Below the pieces are notes generated by a model, which had not been told where the DNA came from, did no database searches, and saw only the letters and a list, made by a program, of their open reading frames with translations. Source: Ptiloglossa arizonensis (lineage: Eukaryota > Arthropoda > Insecta > Hymenoptera > Colletidae). From it: 64,000 bases of DNA. The translations under genes were made by a program, and so were the position numbers. Of the stretch, positions 51,661 through 62,334 are shown piece by piece (positions within the stretch are counted from its first letter, which is position 1; each line of letters opens with the position of its first letter). The stretch covers positions 343,419 to 407,418 of the forward strand of contig NW_027478881.1 in assembly GCF_051014685.1 (NCBI RefSeq), given 5' to 3'.

Positions 51661-52980
51661 GTTTCTTTCCTCCAAACTGCCATATCTCGCGAACGGATGA
51701 CCAATCCGCAAATTTCTGTTGCTTCTGAAAGTAGAAGCTCGCCCGATTACAACGGTAGGGGTAGTTTTCCCCTAGGCCGTTCTAGTTATTCGTTTCGAGC
51801 ATCAGAACTGCGAAAATTTTGAGTTTCTCAAGCGTTTCTTACCTCCAAACTGCCACATCTCGCGAACGGATTGAACAATCCGCAAAATTTCTGTTGCATC
51901 TGAATGTAGAAACTCGCCCGATTACAACGGTATGCGTACTTCTCCCCTAGGCCGTTCTAGTCATTCGTTTCGAGCATCAGAACTGCGAAAATTTGAGTTT
52001 CTCAAGCGTTTCTTATCTCCAAACTGCATATCTCGCGAACGGATTGATCAATCCGCAAAATTTCTGTTGCATCTGAAAGTAGAAACCCGCCCGATTACAT
52101 CGGTATGCGTACTTTTCCCCTAGGCCGTTCTAGTTATTCATTTCGAGCATCAGAAGTGCGAAAATTTTGAGTTTCTCAAGCGTTTCTTACCTCCAAACTG
52201 CCATATCTCGCGAACGGATTGACCAATCCGCAAAATTTCTGTTGCTTCTGAAAGTAGAAACTCGCCCGATTACAACGGTGTGCGCACTTTTCCCCTAGGC
52301 CCTCTAGTTATTCGTTTCGAGCATCAGAACTGCGAAAATTTTGAGTTTCTCAAGCGTTTCTTACATCCAAACGGCCATATCTCGCGAACGGATTGACCAA
52401 TCCTCCTAATTTCTGTTGCATCTGAAAGTAGAAACTCGCCCGATTACAACGGTATGCGTACTTCTCCCCTAGGCCGTTCTAGTCATTCGTTTCGAGCATC
52501 AGAACTGCGAAAATTTTGAGTTTCTCAAGCGTTTCTTATCTCTAAACTGCCATATCTCGCGAACTGATTGATCAATCCGCAAAATTTCTGTTGCATCTGA
52601 AAGTAGAAACTCGCCCGATTACAACGGTATGCGCATTTTTCCCCTAGGCCGTTCTAGTTATTCGTTTCGAGCATCAGAACTGCGAAAATTTTGAGTTTCT
52701 CAAGCGTTTCTTACATCCAAACGGCCATATCTCGCGAACGGATTGACCAATCCGCAAAATTTCTGTTGCATCTGAAAGTAGAGACTCGCCCGATTACAAC
52801 GGTATGTGTAGTTTTCCCCTAGGCCGTTCCAGTTATTCGTTTCGAGCATCAGAACTGCGAAATTTCGAGTTTCTCAAGCGCTTCTTACATCCAAACTGCC
52901 ATATCTCGCGAACGGATTGACGAATCCGCAAAATTTCTGTTGCATCTGAAAGTAGAAACTAGCCCGATTACAACGGTATG
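51661..52980 (+). repeat. 1.3-kb segment duplicated 10.32 kb downstream (copy 1)
   Basis: The run TTTCCTCC, GGTAGGGGTAG (51753), CTCTAAACTGCC with GCGAACTGATTG (52540-52570), GCGCATTTTTCC and CTAGCCCG (52959) is repeated at 61981-63305, with GGTAGGGGTAG at 62073 and GCGAACTGATTG near 62880. The offset grows from 10320 to 10323 along the block, exactly accounted for by three single-base deletions in this copy (about 51993, 52027 and 52861). The order and variants are otherwise the same. Confidence 0.8.
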
Positions 52981-54745
52981 CGCACTTTTCCCCTAGGCGG
53001 TTCTAGTTATTCGTTTCGAGCATCAGAACTTCGAAAATTTTGAGTTTCTCAAGCGCTTCTTACCTCCAAACTACCATATCTCGCGAACGGATTGACCAAT
53101 CCGCAAAATTTCTGTTGCATCTGAAAGTAGAGACTCGCCCGATTACAACGGTATGTGTAGTTTTCCCCTAGGCCGTTCTAGTTACTCGTTTCTAGCATCA
53201 GAACTGCGAAAATTTTGAGTTTCTCAAGCGTTTCTTATTTCCAAACTGCCATATCTCGCGAACGGATTGATCAATCCACAAAATTTCTGTTGCATCTGAA
53301 AGTAGAAACTCGCCCGATTACATCGGTATGCGTACTTTTCCCCTAGGCCGTTCTAGTTATTCATTTCGAGCATCAGAAGTGCGAAAATTTTGAGTTTCTC
53401 AAGCGTTTCTTACCTCCAAACTGCCATATCTCGCGAACGGATTGACCAATCCGCAAAATTTCTGTTGCTTCTGAAAGTAGAAACTCGCCCGATTACAACG
53501 GTGTTTGCGCACGTTTCCCCTAGGCCGTCTAGTTATTCGTTTCGAGCATCAGAACTGCGAAAATTTTGAGTTTCTCAAGCGTTTCTTACATCCAAACGGC
53601 CATATCTCGCGAACGGATTGACCAATCCTCCTAATTTCTGTTGCATCTGAAAGTAGAAACTCGCCCGATTACAACGGTATGCGTACTTCTCCCCTAGGCC
53701 GTTCCAGTTATTCGTTTCGAGTATCAGAACTGCGAAAATTTCGAGTTTCTCAAGCGTTTCTTACATCCAAACTGCCATATCTCGCGAACGGATTGACCAA
53801 TCCGCAAAATTTCTGTTGCATCTGAAAGTAGAAACTAGCCCGATTACAACGGTATGCGCACTTTTCCCCTAGGCGGTTCTAGTTATTCGTTTCGAGCATC
53901 AGAACTTCGAAAATTTTGAGTTTCTCAAGCGCTTCTTACCTCCAAACTACCATATCTCGCGAACGGATTGACCAATCCGCAAAATTTCTGTTGCATCTGA
54001 AAGTAGAGACTCGCCCGATTACAACGGTATGCGCACTTTTCCCCTAGGCGGTTCTAGTTATCGTTTCGAGCATCAGAACTTCGAAAATTTTGAGTTTCTC
54101 AAGCGCTTCTTACCTCCAAACTACCATATCTCGCGAACGTATTGACCAATCCGCAAAATTTCTGTTGCATCTGAAAGTAGAGACTCGCCCGATTACAACG
54201 GTATGTGTAGTTTTCCCCTAGGCCGTTCCAGTTATTCGTTTCGAGCATCAGAACTGCGAAAATTTCGAGTTTCTCAAGCGCTTCTTACATCCAAACTGCC
54301 ATATCTCGCGAACGGATTGACGAATCCGCAAAATTTCTGTTGCATCTGAAAGTAGAAACTCGCCCGAATACAACGGTATGCACACTTTTCCCTAGGCCGT
54401 TCTAGTTAATCGTTTCAAGCATCAGAACTGCGCAAATTTTGAGTTTCTCAAGCGTTTCTTACCTCCAAACTGCCATATCTCGCGAACGGGATTGACCAAT
54501 CCGCAAAATTTCTGTTGCATCTGAAAGTAGAAACTCGCCCGATTACATCGGTATGCGTACTTTTCCCCTAGGCCGTTCTAGTTATTCGTTTCGAGCATCA
54601 GAATTGCGAAAATGTTGAGTTTCTCAAGCGTTTCTTACCTCCAAACTGCCACATCTCGCGAACGGATTGACCAATCCGCAAAATTTCTGTTGCATCTGAA
54701 AGTAGAGACTCGCCCGATTACAACGGTATGTGTAGTTTTCCCCCT
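51697..54745. other. Cluster of copy-specific single-base indels
   Basis: Against all neighbouring monomers this 3-kb stretch has: GGATTGACC to GGATGACC (about 51699), CAAAATTT to CAAATTT (51710), AAAATTTTG to AAAATTTG (51993), CTGCCAT to CTGCAT (52027), GAAAATTTC to GAAATTTC (52861), TTATTCG to TTATCG (54060), TTCCCCTAGG to TTCCCTAGG (54388), ACGGATT to ACGGGATT (54489) and TTCCCCTAGG to TTCCCCCTAGG (54741). Most are in homopolymers and none is shared with the corresponding duplicate copies. Elsewhere, indels recur in many monomers. This is the signature of uncorrected long-read consensus, though true mutations cannot be excluded. Confidence 0.75.
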
Positions 54746-55329
54746 AGGCCGTTCCAGTTATTCGTTTCGAGCATCAGAACTGCGAAAATTTCGAGTTTCT
54801 CAAGCGCTTCTTACATCCAAACTGCCATATCTCGCGAACGGATTGACGAATCCGCAAAATTTCTGTTGCATCTGAAAGTAGAAACTAGCCCGATTACAAC
54901 GGTATGCGCACTTTTCCCCTAGGCGGTTCTAGTTATTCGTTTCGAGCATCAGAACTTCGAAAATTTTGAGTTTCTCAAGCGCTTCTTACCTCCAAACTAC
55001 CATATCTCGCGAACGGATTGACCAATCCGCAAAATTTCTGTTGCATCTGAAAGTAGAGACTCGCCCGATTACAACGGTATGTGTAGTTTTCCCCTAGGCC
55101 GTTCTAGTTACTCGTTTCTAGCATCAGAACTGCGAAAATTTTGAGTTTCTCAAGCGTTTCTTATTTCCAAACTGCCATATCTCGCGAACGGATTGATCAA
55201 TCCACAAAATTTCTGTTGCATCTGAAAATAGAAAGTCGACCAATTACAACGGTATGCGTACTTCTCCCCTAGGCAGTTCTAGTTATTCATTTCGAGCATC
55301 AGAACTTCAAAAATTTTGAGTTTCTCAAG
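53304..55329 (+). repeat. 2-kb segment, copy 2 of 48235-50260
   Basis: Copy 2 of the 5069-bp-offset pair. It has two deletions (54060, 54388) and two insertions (54489, 54741) relative to copy 1, which cancel so that the offset is 5069 at both ends. It diverges from copy 1 at about 55331, where CAAGCGCTTC faces CAAGCGTTTC, and continues into the adjacent 8-monomer duplication. Confidence 0.8.
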
Positions 55330-56730
55330 CGCTTCTTACCTCCAAACTACCATATCTCGCGAACGGATTGACCAATCCGCAAAATTTCTGTTGCATCTGA
55401 AAGTAGAGACTCGCCCGATTACAACGGTATGCGCACTTTTCCCCTAGGCGGTTCTAGTTATTCGTTTCGAGCATCAGAACTTCGAAAATTTTGAGTTTCT
55501 CAAGCGCTTCTTACCTCCAAACTACCATATCTCGCGAACGTATTGACCAATCCGCAAAATTTCTGTTGCATCTGAAAGTAGAGACTCGCCCGATTACAAC
55601 GGTATGTGTAGTTTTCCCCTAGGCCGTTCCAGTTATTCGTTTCGAGCATCAGAACTGCGAAAATTTCGAGTTTCTCAAGCGCTTCTTACATCCAAACTGC
55701 CATATCTCGCGAACGGATTGACGAATCCGCAAAATTTCTGTTGCATCTGAAAGTAGAAACTCGCCCGAATACAACGGTATGCACACTTTTCCCCTAGGCC
55801 GTTCTAGTTAATCGTTTCAAGCATCAGAACTGCGCAAATTTTGAGTTTCTCAAGCGTTTCTTACCTCCAAACTGCCATATCTCGCGAACGGATTGACCAA
55901 TCCGCAAAATTTCTGTTGCATCTGAAAGTAGAAACTCGCCCGATTACATCGGTATGCGTACTTTTCCCCTAGGCCGTTCTAGTTATTCGTTTCGAGCATC
56001 AGAATTGCGAAAATGTTGAGTTTCTCAAGCGTTTCTTACCTCCAAACTGCCACATCTCGCGAACGGATTGACCAATCCGCAAAATTTCTGTTGCATCTGA
56101 AAGTAGAGACTCGCCCGATTACAACGGTATGTGTAGTTTTCCCCTAGGCCGTTCCAGTTATTCGTTTCGAGCATCAGAACTGCGAAAATTTCGAGTTTCT
56201 CAAGCGCTTCTTACATCCAAACTGCCATATCTCGCGAACGGATTGACGAATCCGCAAAATTTCTGTTGCATCTGAAAGTAGAAACTAGCCCGATTACAAC
56301 GGTATGCGCACTTTTCCCCTAGGCGGTTCTAGTTATTCGTTTCGAGCATCAGAACTTCGAAAATTTTGAGTTTCTCAAGCGCTTCTTACCTCCAAACTAC
56401 CATATCTCGCGAACGGATTGACCAATCCGCAAAATTTCTGTTGCATCTGAAAGTAGAGACTCGCCCGATTACAACGGTATGTGTAGTTTTCCCCTAGGCC
56501 GTTCTAGTTACTCGTTTCTAGCATCAGAACTGCGAAAATTTTGAGTTTCTCAAGCGTTTCTTATTTCCAAACTGCCATATCTCGCGAACGGATTGATCAA
56601 TCCACAAAATTTCTGTTGCATCTGAAAATAGAAAGTCGACCAATTACAACGGTATGCGTACTTCTCCCCTAGGCAGTTCTAGTTATTCATTTCGAGCATC
56701 AGAACTTCAAAAATTTTGAGTTTCTCAAGC
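53935..56730 (+). repeat. 8-monomer HOR, about 1400-bp period, two copies
   Basis: Bases about 53935-55330 are repeated at 55335-56730. Markers in both are the doubled CTTCGAAAATT monomers, CCCGAATACAACGG, AGTTAATCG, CATCAGAATTGCG with AATGTTGAG (54613, 56012) and GGCAGTTCTAG. Small offset jitter (1399-1401) comes only from the indels in the first copy; the second copy is clean. Confidence 0.8.
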
Positions 56731-59610
56731 GTTTCTTACCTCCAAACTGCCATATCTCGCGAACGGATTGACCAATCCGCAAAATTTCTGTTGCTTCTGA
56801 AAGTAGAAACTCGCCCGATTACAACGGTATGCGCACTTTTCCCCTAGGGCGTTCTAGTTATTCGTTTCAAGCATCAGAACTGCGCAAATTTTGAGTTTCT
56901 CAAGCGTTTCTTACCTCCAAACTGCCATATCTCGCGAACGGATTGACCAATCCGCAAAATTTCTGTTGCATCTGAAAGTAGAAACTCGCTCGATTACAAC
57001 GGTATGCGTACTTCTCCCCTAGGCCGTTCTAGTTATTCATTTCGAGCATCAGCACTGCGAAAATTTTGAGTTTCTCAAGCGTTTCTTACCTCCAAACTGC
57101 CATATCTCGCGAACGGATTGACCAATCCGCAAAATTTCTGTTGCTTCTGAAAGTAGAAACTCGCCCGATTACAACGGTGTGCGCACTTTTCCCCTAGGCC
57201 GTCTAGTTATTCGTTTCGAGCATCAGAACTGCGAAAATTTTGAGTTTCTCAAGCGTTTCTTACATCCAAACGGCCATATCTCGCGAACGGATTGACCAAT
57301 CCGCATGATTTCTGTTGCATCTGAAAGTAGAAACTCGCCCGATTACATCGGTATGCGTACTTTTCCCCTAGGCCGTTCTAGTTATTCGTTTCGAGCATCA
57401 GAATTGCGAAAATGTTGAGTTTCTCAAGCGTTTCTTACCTCCAAACTGCCACATCTCGCGAACGGATTGACCAATCCGCAAAATTTCTGTTGCATCTGAA
57501 AGTAGAAACTCGCCCGATTACAACGGTATGTGTAGTTTTCCCCTAGACCGTTCCAGTTATTCGTTTCGAGCATCAGAACTGCGAAAATTTTGAGTTTCTC
57601 AAGCGTTTCTTACTTCCAAACGGCCATATCTCGCGAACGGATAGACCAATCCGCAAAATTTCTGTTGCATCTGAAAGTAGAAACTCGCCCGATTACATCG
57701 GTATGCGTACTTTTCCCCTAGGCCGTTCTAGTTATTCGTTTCGAGCATCAGAACTGCGAAAATTTTGAGTTTCTCAAGCGTTTCTTACCTCCAAACTGCC
57801 ACATCTCGCGAACGGATTGACCAATCCGCAAAATTTCTGTTGCATCTGAAAGTAGAAACTAGCCCGATTACAACGGTATGCACACTTTTCCCCTAGGCCG
57901 TTCTAGTTAATCGTTTCAAGCATCAGAACTGCGCAAATTTTGAGTTTCTCAAGCGTTTCTTACCTCCAAACTGCCATATCTCGCGAACGGATTGACCAAT
58001 CCGCAAAATTTCTGTTGCATCTGAAAGTAGAAACTCGCCCGATTACATCGGTATGCGTACTTTTCCCCTAGGCCGTTCTAGTTATTCGTTTCGAGCATCA
58101 GAATTGCGAAAATGTTGAGTTTCTCAAGCGTTTCTTACCTCCAAACTGCCACATCTCGCGAACGGATTGACCAATCCGCAAAATTTCTGTTGCATCTGAA
58201 AGTAGAGACTCGCCCGATTACAACGGTATGTGTAGTTTTCCCCTAGGCCGTTCCAGTTATTCGTTTCGAGCATCAGAACTGCGAAAATTTCGAGTTTCTC
58301 AAGCGCTTCTTACATCCAAACTGCCATATCTCGCGAACGGATTGACGAATCCGCAAAATTTCTGTTGCATCTGAAAGTAGAAACTAGCCCGATTACAACG
58401 GTATGCGCACTTTTCCCCTAGGCGGTTCTAGTTATTCGTTTCGAGCATCAGAACTTCGAAAATTTTGAGTTTCTCAAGCGCTTCTTACCTCCAAACTACC
58501 ATATCTCGCGAACGGATTGACCAATCCGCAAAATTTCTGTTGCATCTGAAAGTAGAGACTCGCCCGATTACAACGGTATGTGTAGTTTTCCCCTAGGCCG
58601 TTCTAGTTACTCGTTTCTAGCATCAGAACTGCGAAAATTTTGAGTTTCTCAAGCGTTTCTTATTTCCAAACTGCCATATCTCGCGAACGGATTGATCAAT
58701 CCACAAAATTTCTGTTGCATCTGAAAATAGAAAGTCGACCAATTACAACGGTATGCGTACTTCTCCCCTAGGCAGTTCTAGTTAGTCATTTCGAGCATCA
58801 GAACTTCAAAAATTTTGAGTTTCTCAAGCGTTTCTTACCTCCAAACTGCCATATCTCGCGAACGGATTGACCAATCCGCAAAATTTCTGTTGCTTCTGAA
58901 AGTAGAAACTCGCCCGATTACAACGGTATGCGCACTTTTCCCCTAGGGCGTTCTAGTTATTCGTTTCAAGCATCAGAACTGCGCAAATTTTGAGTTTCTC
59001 AAGCGTTTCTTACCTCCAAACTGCCATATCTCGCGAACGGATTGACCAATCCGCAAAATTTCTGTTGCATCTGAAAGTAGAAACTCGCTCGATTACAACG
59101 GTATGCGTACTTCTCCCCTAGGCCGTTCTAGTTATTCATTTCGAGCATCAGAACTGCGAAAATTTTGAGTTTCTCAAGCGTTTCTTACCTCCAAACTGCC
59201 ATATCTCGCGAACGGATTGACCAATCCGCAAAATTTCTGTTGCTTCTGAAAGTAGAAACTCGCCCGATTACAACGGTGTGCGCACTTTTCCCCTAGGCCG
59301 TCTAGTTATTCGTTTCGAGCATCAGAACTGCGAAAATTTTGAGTTTCTCAAGCGTTTCTTACATCCAAACGGCCATATCTCGCGAACGGATTGACCAATC
59401 CGCATGATTTCTGTTGCATCTGAAAGTAGAAACTCGCCCGATTACATCGGTATGCGTACTTTTCCCCTAGGCCGTTCTAGTTATTCGTTTCGAGCATCAG
59501 AATTGCGAAAATGTTGAGTTTCTCAAGCGTTTCTTACCTCCAAACTGCCACATCTCGCGAACGGATTGACCAATCCGCAAAATTTCTGTTGCATCTGAAA
59601 GTAGAAACTC
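55870..59610 (+). repeat. 12-monomer HOR, about 2099-bp period, two copies
   Basis: Bases about 55880-57520 match 57980-59620. TAGGGCG occurs at 56846 and 58945 (offset 2099) and AATGTTGAG at 56012/58111 and 57412/59511. Differences include ATCAGCACTGCG (57050) against ATCAGAACTGCG and AGTTATTCA/AGTTAGTCA near 56683/58782. The match ends where ACAACGGTATGTGTAG (57522) faces ACATCGGTATGTGCAG (59621). The intervening 57541-57900 comes from the 876-bp-like GATAGACC class. Confidence 0.8.
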
Positions 59611-62334
59611 GCCCGATTACATCGGTATGTGCAGTTTTCCCCTAGACCGTTCCAGTTATTCGTTTCGAGCATCAGAACTGCGAAAATTTTGAGTTTCTCA
59701 AGCGTTTCTTACTTCCAAACTGCCATATCTCGCGAACGGATAGACCAATCCGCAAAATTTCTGTTGCATCTGAAAGTAGAAACTCGCCCGATTACATCGG
59801 TATGCGTACTTTTCCCCTAGGCCGTTCTAGTTATTCGTTTCGAGCATCAGAACTGCGAAAATTTTGAGTTTCTCAAGCGTTTCTTACCTCCAAACTGCCA
59901 CATCTCGCGAACGGATTGACCAATCCGCAAAATTTCTGTTGCATCTGAAAGTGGAAACTCGCCAGATTACAACGGTATGCGCACTTTTCCCCTAGGCCGT
60001 TCTAGTTATTCGTATCGAGCATCAGAACTGCGAAAATTTTGAGTTTCTCAAGCGTTTCTTTCCTCCAAACTGCCATATCTCGCGAACGGATTGACCAATC
60101 CGCAAAATTTCTGTTGCTTCTGAAAGTAGAAGCTCGCCCGATTACAACGGTAGGGGTAGTTTTCCCCTAGGCCGTTCTAGTTATTCGTTTCGAGCATCAG
60201 AACTGCGAAAATTTTGAGTTTCTCAAGCGTTTCTTACCTCCCAACTGCCACATCTCGCGAACGGATAGACCAATCCGCAAAATTTCTGTTGCATCTGAAA
60301 GTAGAAACTCGCCCGATTACATCGGTATGCGTACTTTTCCCCTAGGCCGTTCTAGTTATTCGTTTCGAGCATCAGAACTGCGAAAATTTTGAGTTTCTCA
60401 AGCGTTTCTTACCTCCAAACTGCCACATCTCGCGAACGGATTGACCAATCCGCAAAATTTCTGTTGCATCTGAAAGTGGAAACTCGCCAGATTACAACGG
60501 TATGCGCACTTTTCCCCTAGGCCGTTCTAGTTATTCGTATCGAGCATCAGAACTGCGAAAATTTTGAGTTTCTCAAGCGTTTCTTTCCTCCAAACTGCCA
60601 TATCTCGCGAACGGATTGACCAATCCGCAAAATTTCTGTTGCTTCTGAAAGTAGAAGCTCGCCCGATTACAACGGTAGGGGTAGTTTTCCCCTAGGCCGT
60701 TCTAGTTATTCGTTTCGAGCATCAGAACTGCGAAAATTTTGAGTTTCTCAAGCGTTTCTTACCTCCAAACTGCCACATCTCGCGAACGGATTGAACAATC
60801 CGCAAAATTTCTGTTGCATCTGAATGTAGAAACTCGCCCGATTACAACGGTATGCGTACTTCTCCCCTAGGCCGTTCTAGTCATTCGTTTCGAGCATCAG
60901 AACTGCGAAAATTTTGAGTTTCTCAAGCGTTTCTTACCTCCAAACTGCCACATCTCGCGAACGGATTGACCAATCCGCAAAATTTCTGTTGCATCTGAAA
61001 GTAGAAACTCGCCCGATTACATCGGTATGTGCAGTTTTCCCCTAGACCGTTCCAGTTATTCGTTTCGAGCATCAGAACTGCGAAAATTTTGAGTTTCTCA
61101 AGCGTTTCTTACTTCCAAACTGCCATATCTCGCGAACGGATAGACCAATCCGCAAAATTTCTGTTGCATCTGAAAGTAGAAACTCGCCCGATTACATCGG
61201 TATGCGTACTTTTCCCCTAGGCCGTTCTAGTTATTCGTTTCGAGCATCAGAACTGCGAAAATTTTGAGTTTCTCAAGCGTTTCTTACCTCCAAACTGCCA
61301 CATCTCGCGAACGGATTGACCAATCCGCAAAATTTCTGTTGCATCTGAAAGTGGAAACTCGCCAGATTACAACGGTATGCGCACTTTTCCCCTAGGCCGT
61401 TCTAGTTATTCGTATCGAGCATCAGAACTGCGAAAATTTTGAGTTTCTCAAGCGTTTCTTTCCTCCAAACTGCCATATCTCGCGAACGGATTGACCAATC
61501 CGCAAAATTTCTGTTGCTTCTGAAAGTAGAAGCTCGCCCGATTACAACGGTAGGGGTAGTTTTCCCCTAGGCCGTTCTAGTTATTCGTTTCGAGCATCAG
61601 AACTGCGAAAATTTTGAGTTTCTCAAGCGTTTCTTACTTCCAAACTGCCACATCTCGCGAACGGATAGACCAATCCGCAAAATTTCTGTTGCATCTGAAA
61701 GTAGAAACTCGCCCGATTACATCGGTATGCGTACTTTTCCCCTAGGCCGTTCTAGTTATTCGTTTCGAGCATCAGAACTGCGAAAATTTTGAGTTTCTCA
61801 AGCGTTTCTTACCTCCAAACTGCCACATCTCGCGAACGGATTGACCAATCCGCAAAATTTCTGTTGCATCTGAAAGTGGAAACTCGCCAGATTACAACGG
61901 TATGCGCACTTTTCCCCTAGGCCGTTCTAGTTATTCGTATCGAGCATCAGAACTGCGAAAATTTTGAGTTTCTCAAGCGTTTCTTTCCTCCAAACTGCCA
62001 TATCTCGCGAACGGATTGACCAATCCGCAAAATTTCTGTTGCTTCTGAAAGTAGAAGCTCGCCCGATTACAACGGTAGGGGTAGTTTTCCCCTAGGCCGT
62101 TCTAGTTATTCGTTTCGAGCATCAGAACTGCGAAAATTTTGAGTTTCTCAAGCGTTTCTTACCTCCAAACTGCCACATCTCGCGAACGGATTGAACAATC
62201 CGCAAAATTTCTGTTGCATCTGAATGTAGAAACTCGCCCGATTACAACGGTATGCGTACTTCTCCCCTAGGCCGTTCTAGTCATTCGTTTCGAGCATCAG
62301 AACTGCGAAAATTTTGAGTTTCTCAAGCGTTTCT
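59610..62334 (+). repeat. 8-monomer HOR, 1400-bp period, two copies, with a 3+5 internal structure
   Basis: ACATCGGTATGTGCAG at 59621 and 61021 fixes the 1400-bp offset; about 59610-60930 matches 61010-62330. Within each unit the GCCAGATTACAACGG monomer occurs twice, 525 bp apart (59957 and 60482; 61357 and 61882), so the octamer is a 5-monomer unit like that at 45.5-48.1 kb with an added trimer. Differences are CTCCCAACTGCC (60236) against CTTCCAAACTGCC (61636). The match ends at about 62335. Confidence 0.85.

Noticed and set aside
51932..52123. Longer or unusual plus-strand frames at 51932-52123, 54612-54875 and 54728-54922.
   Set aside because: They are produced by the single-base indels in this stretch, which are probably sequencing errors.
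59629..59820. ATG-type open frame of 63 residues, repeated at 61029-61220.
   Set aside because: It is a satellite reading frame opened by the GTGCAG/AGACCG variant; the two copies reflect the 1400-bp duplication and not a conserved gene.
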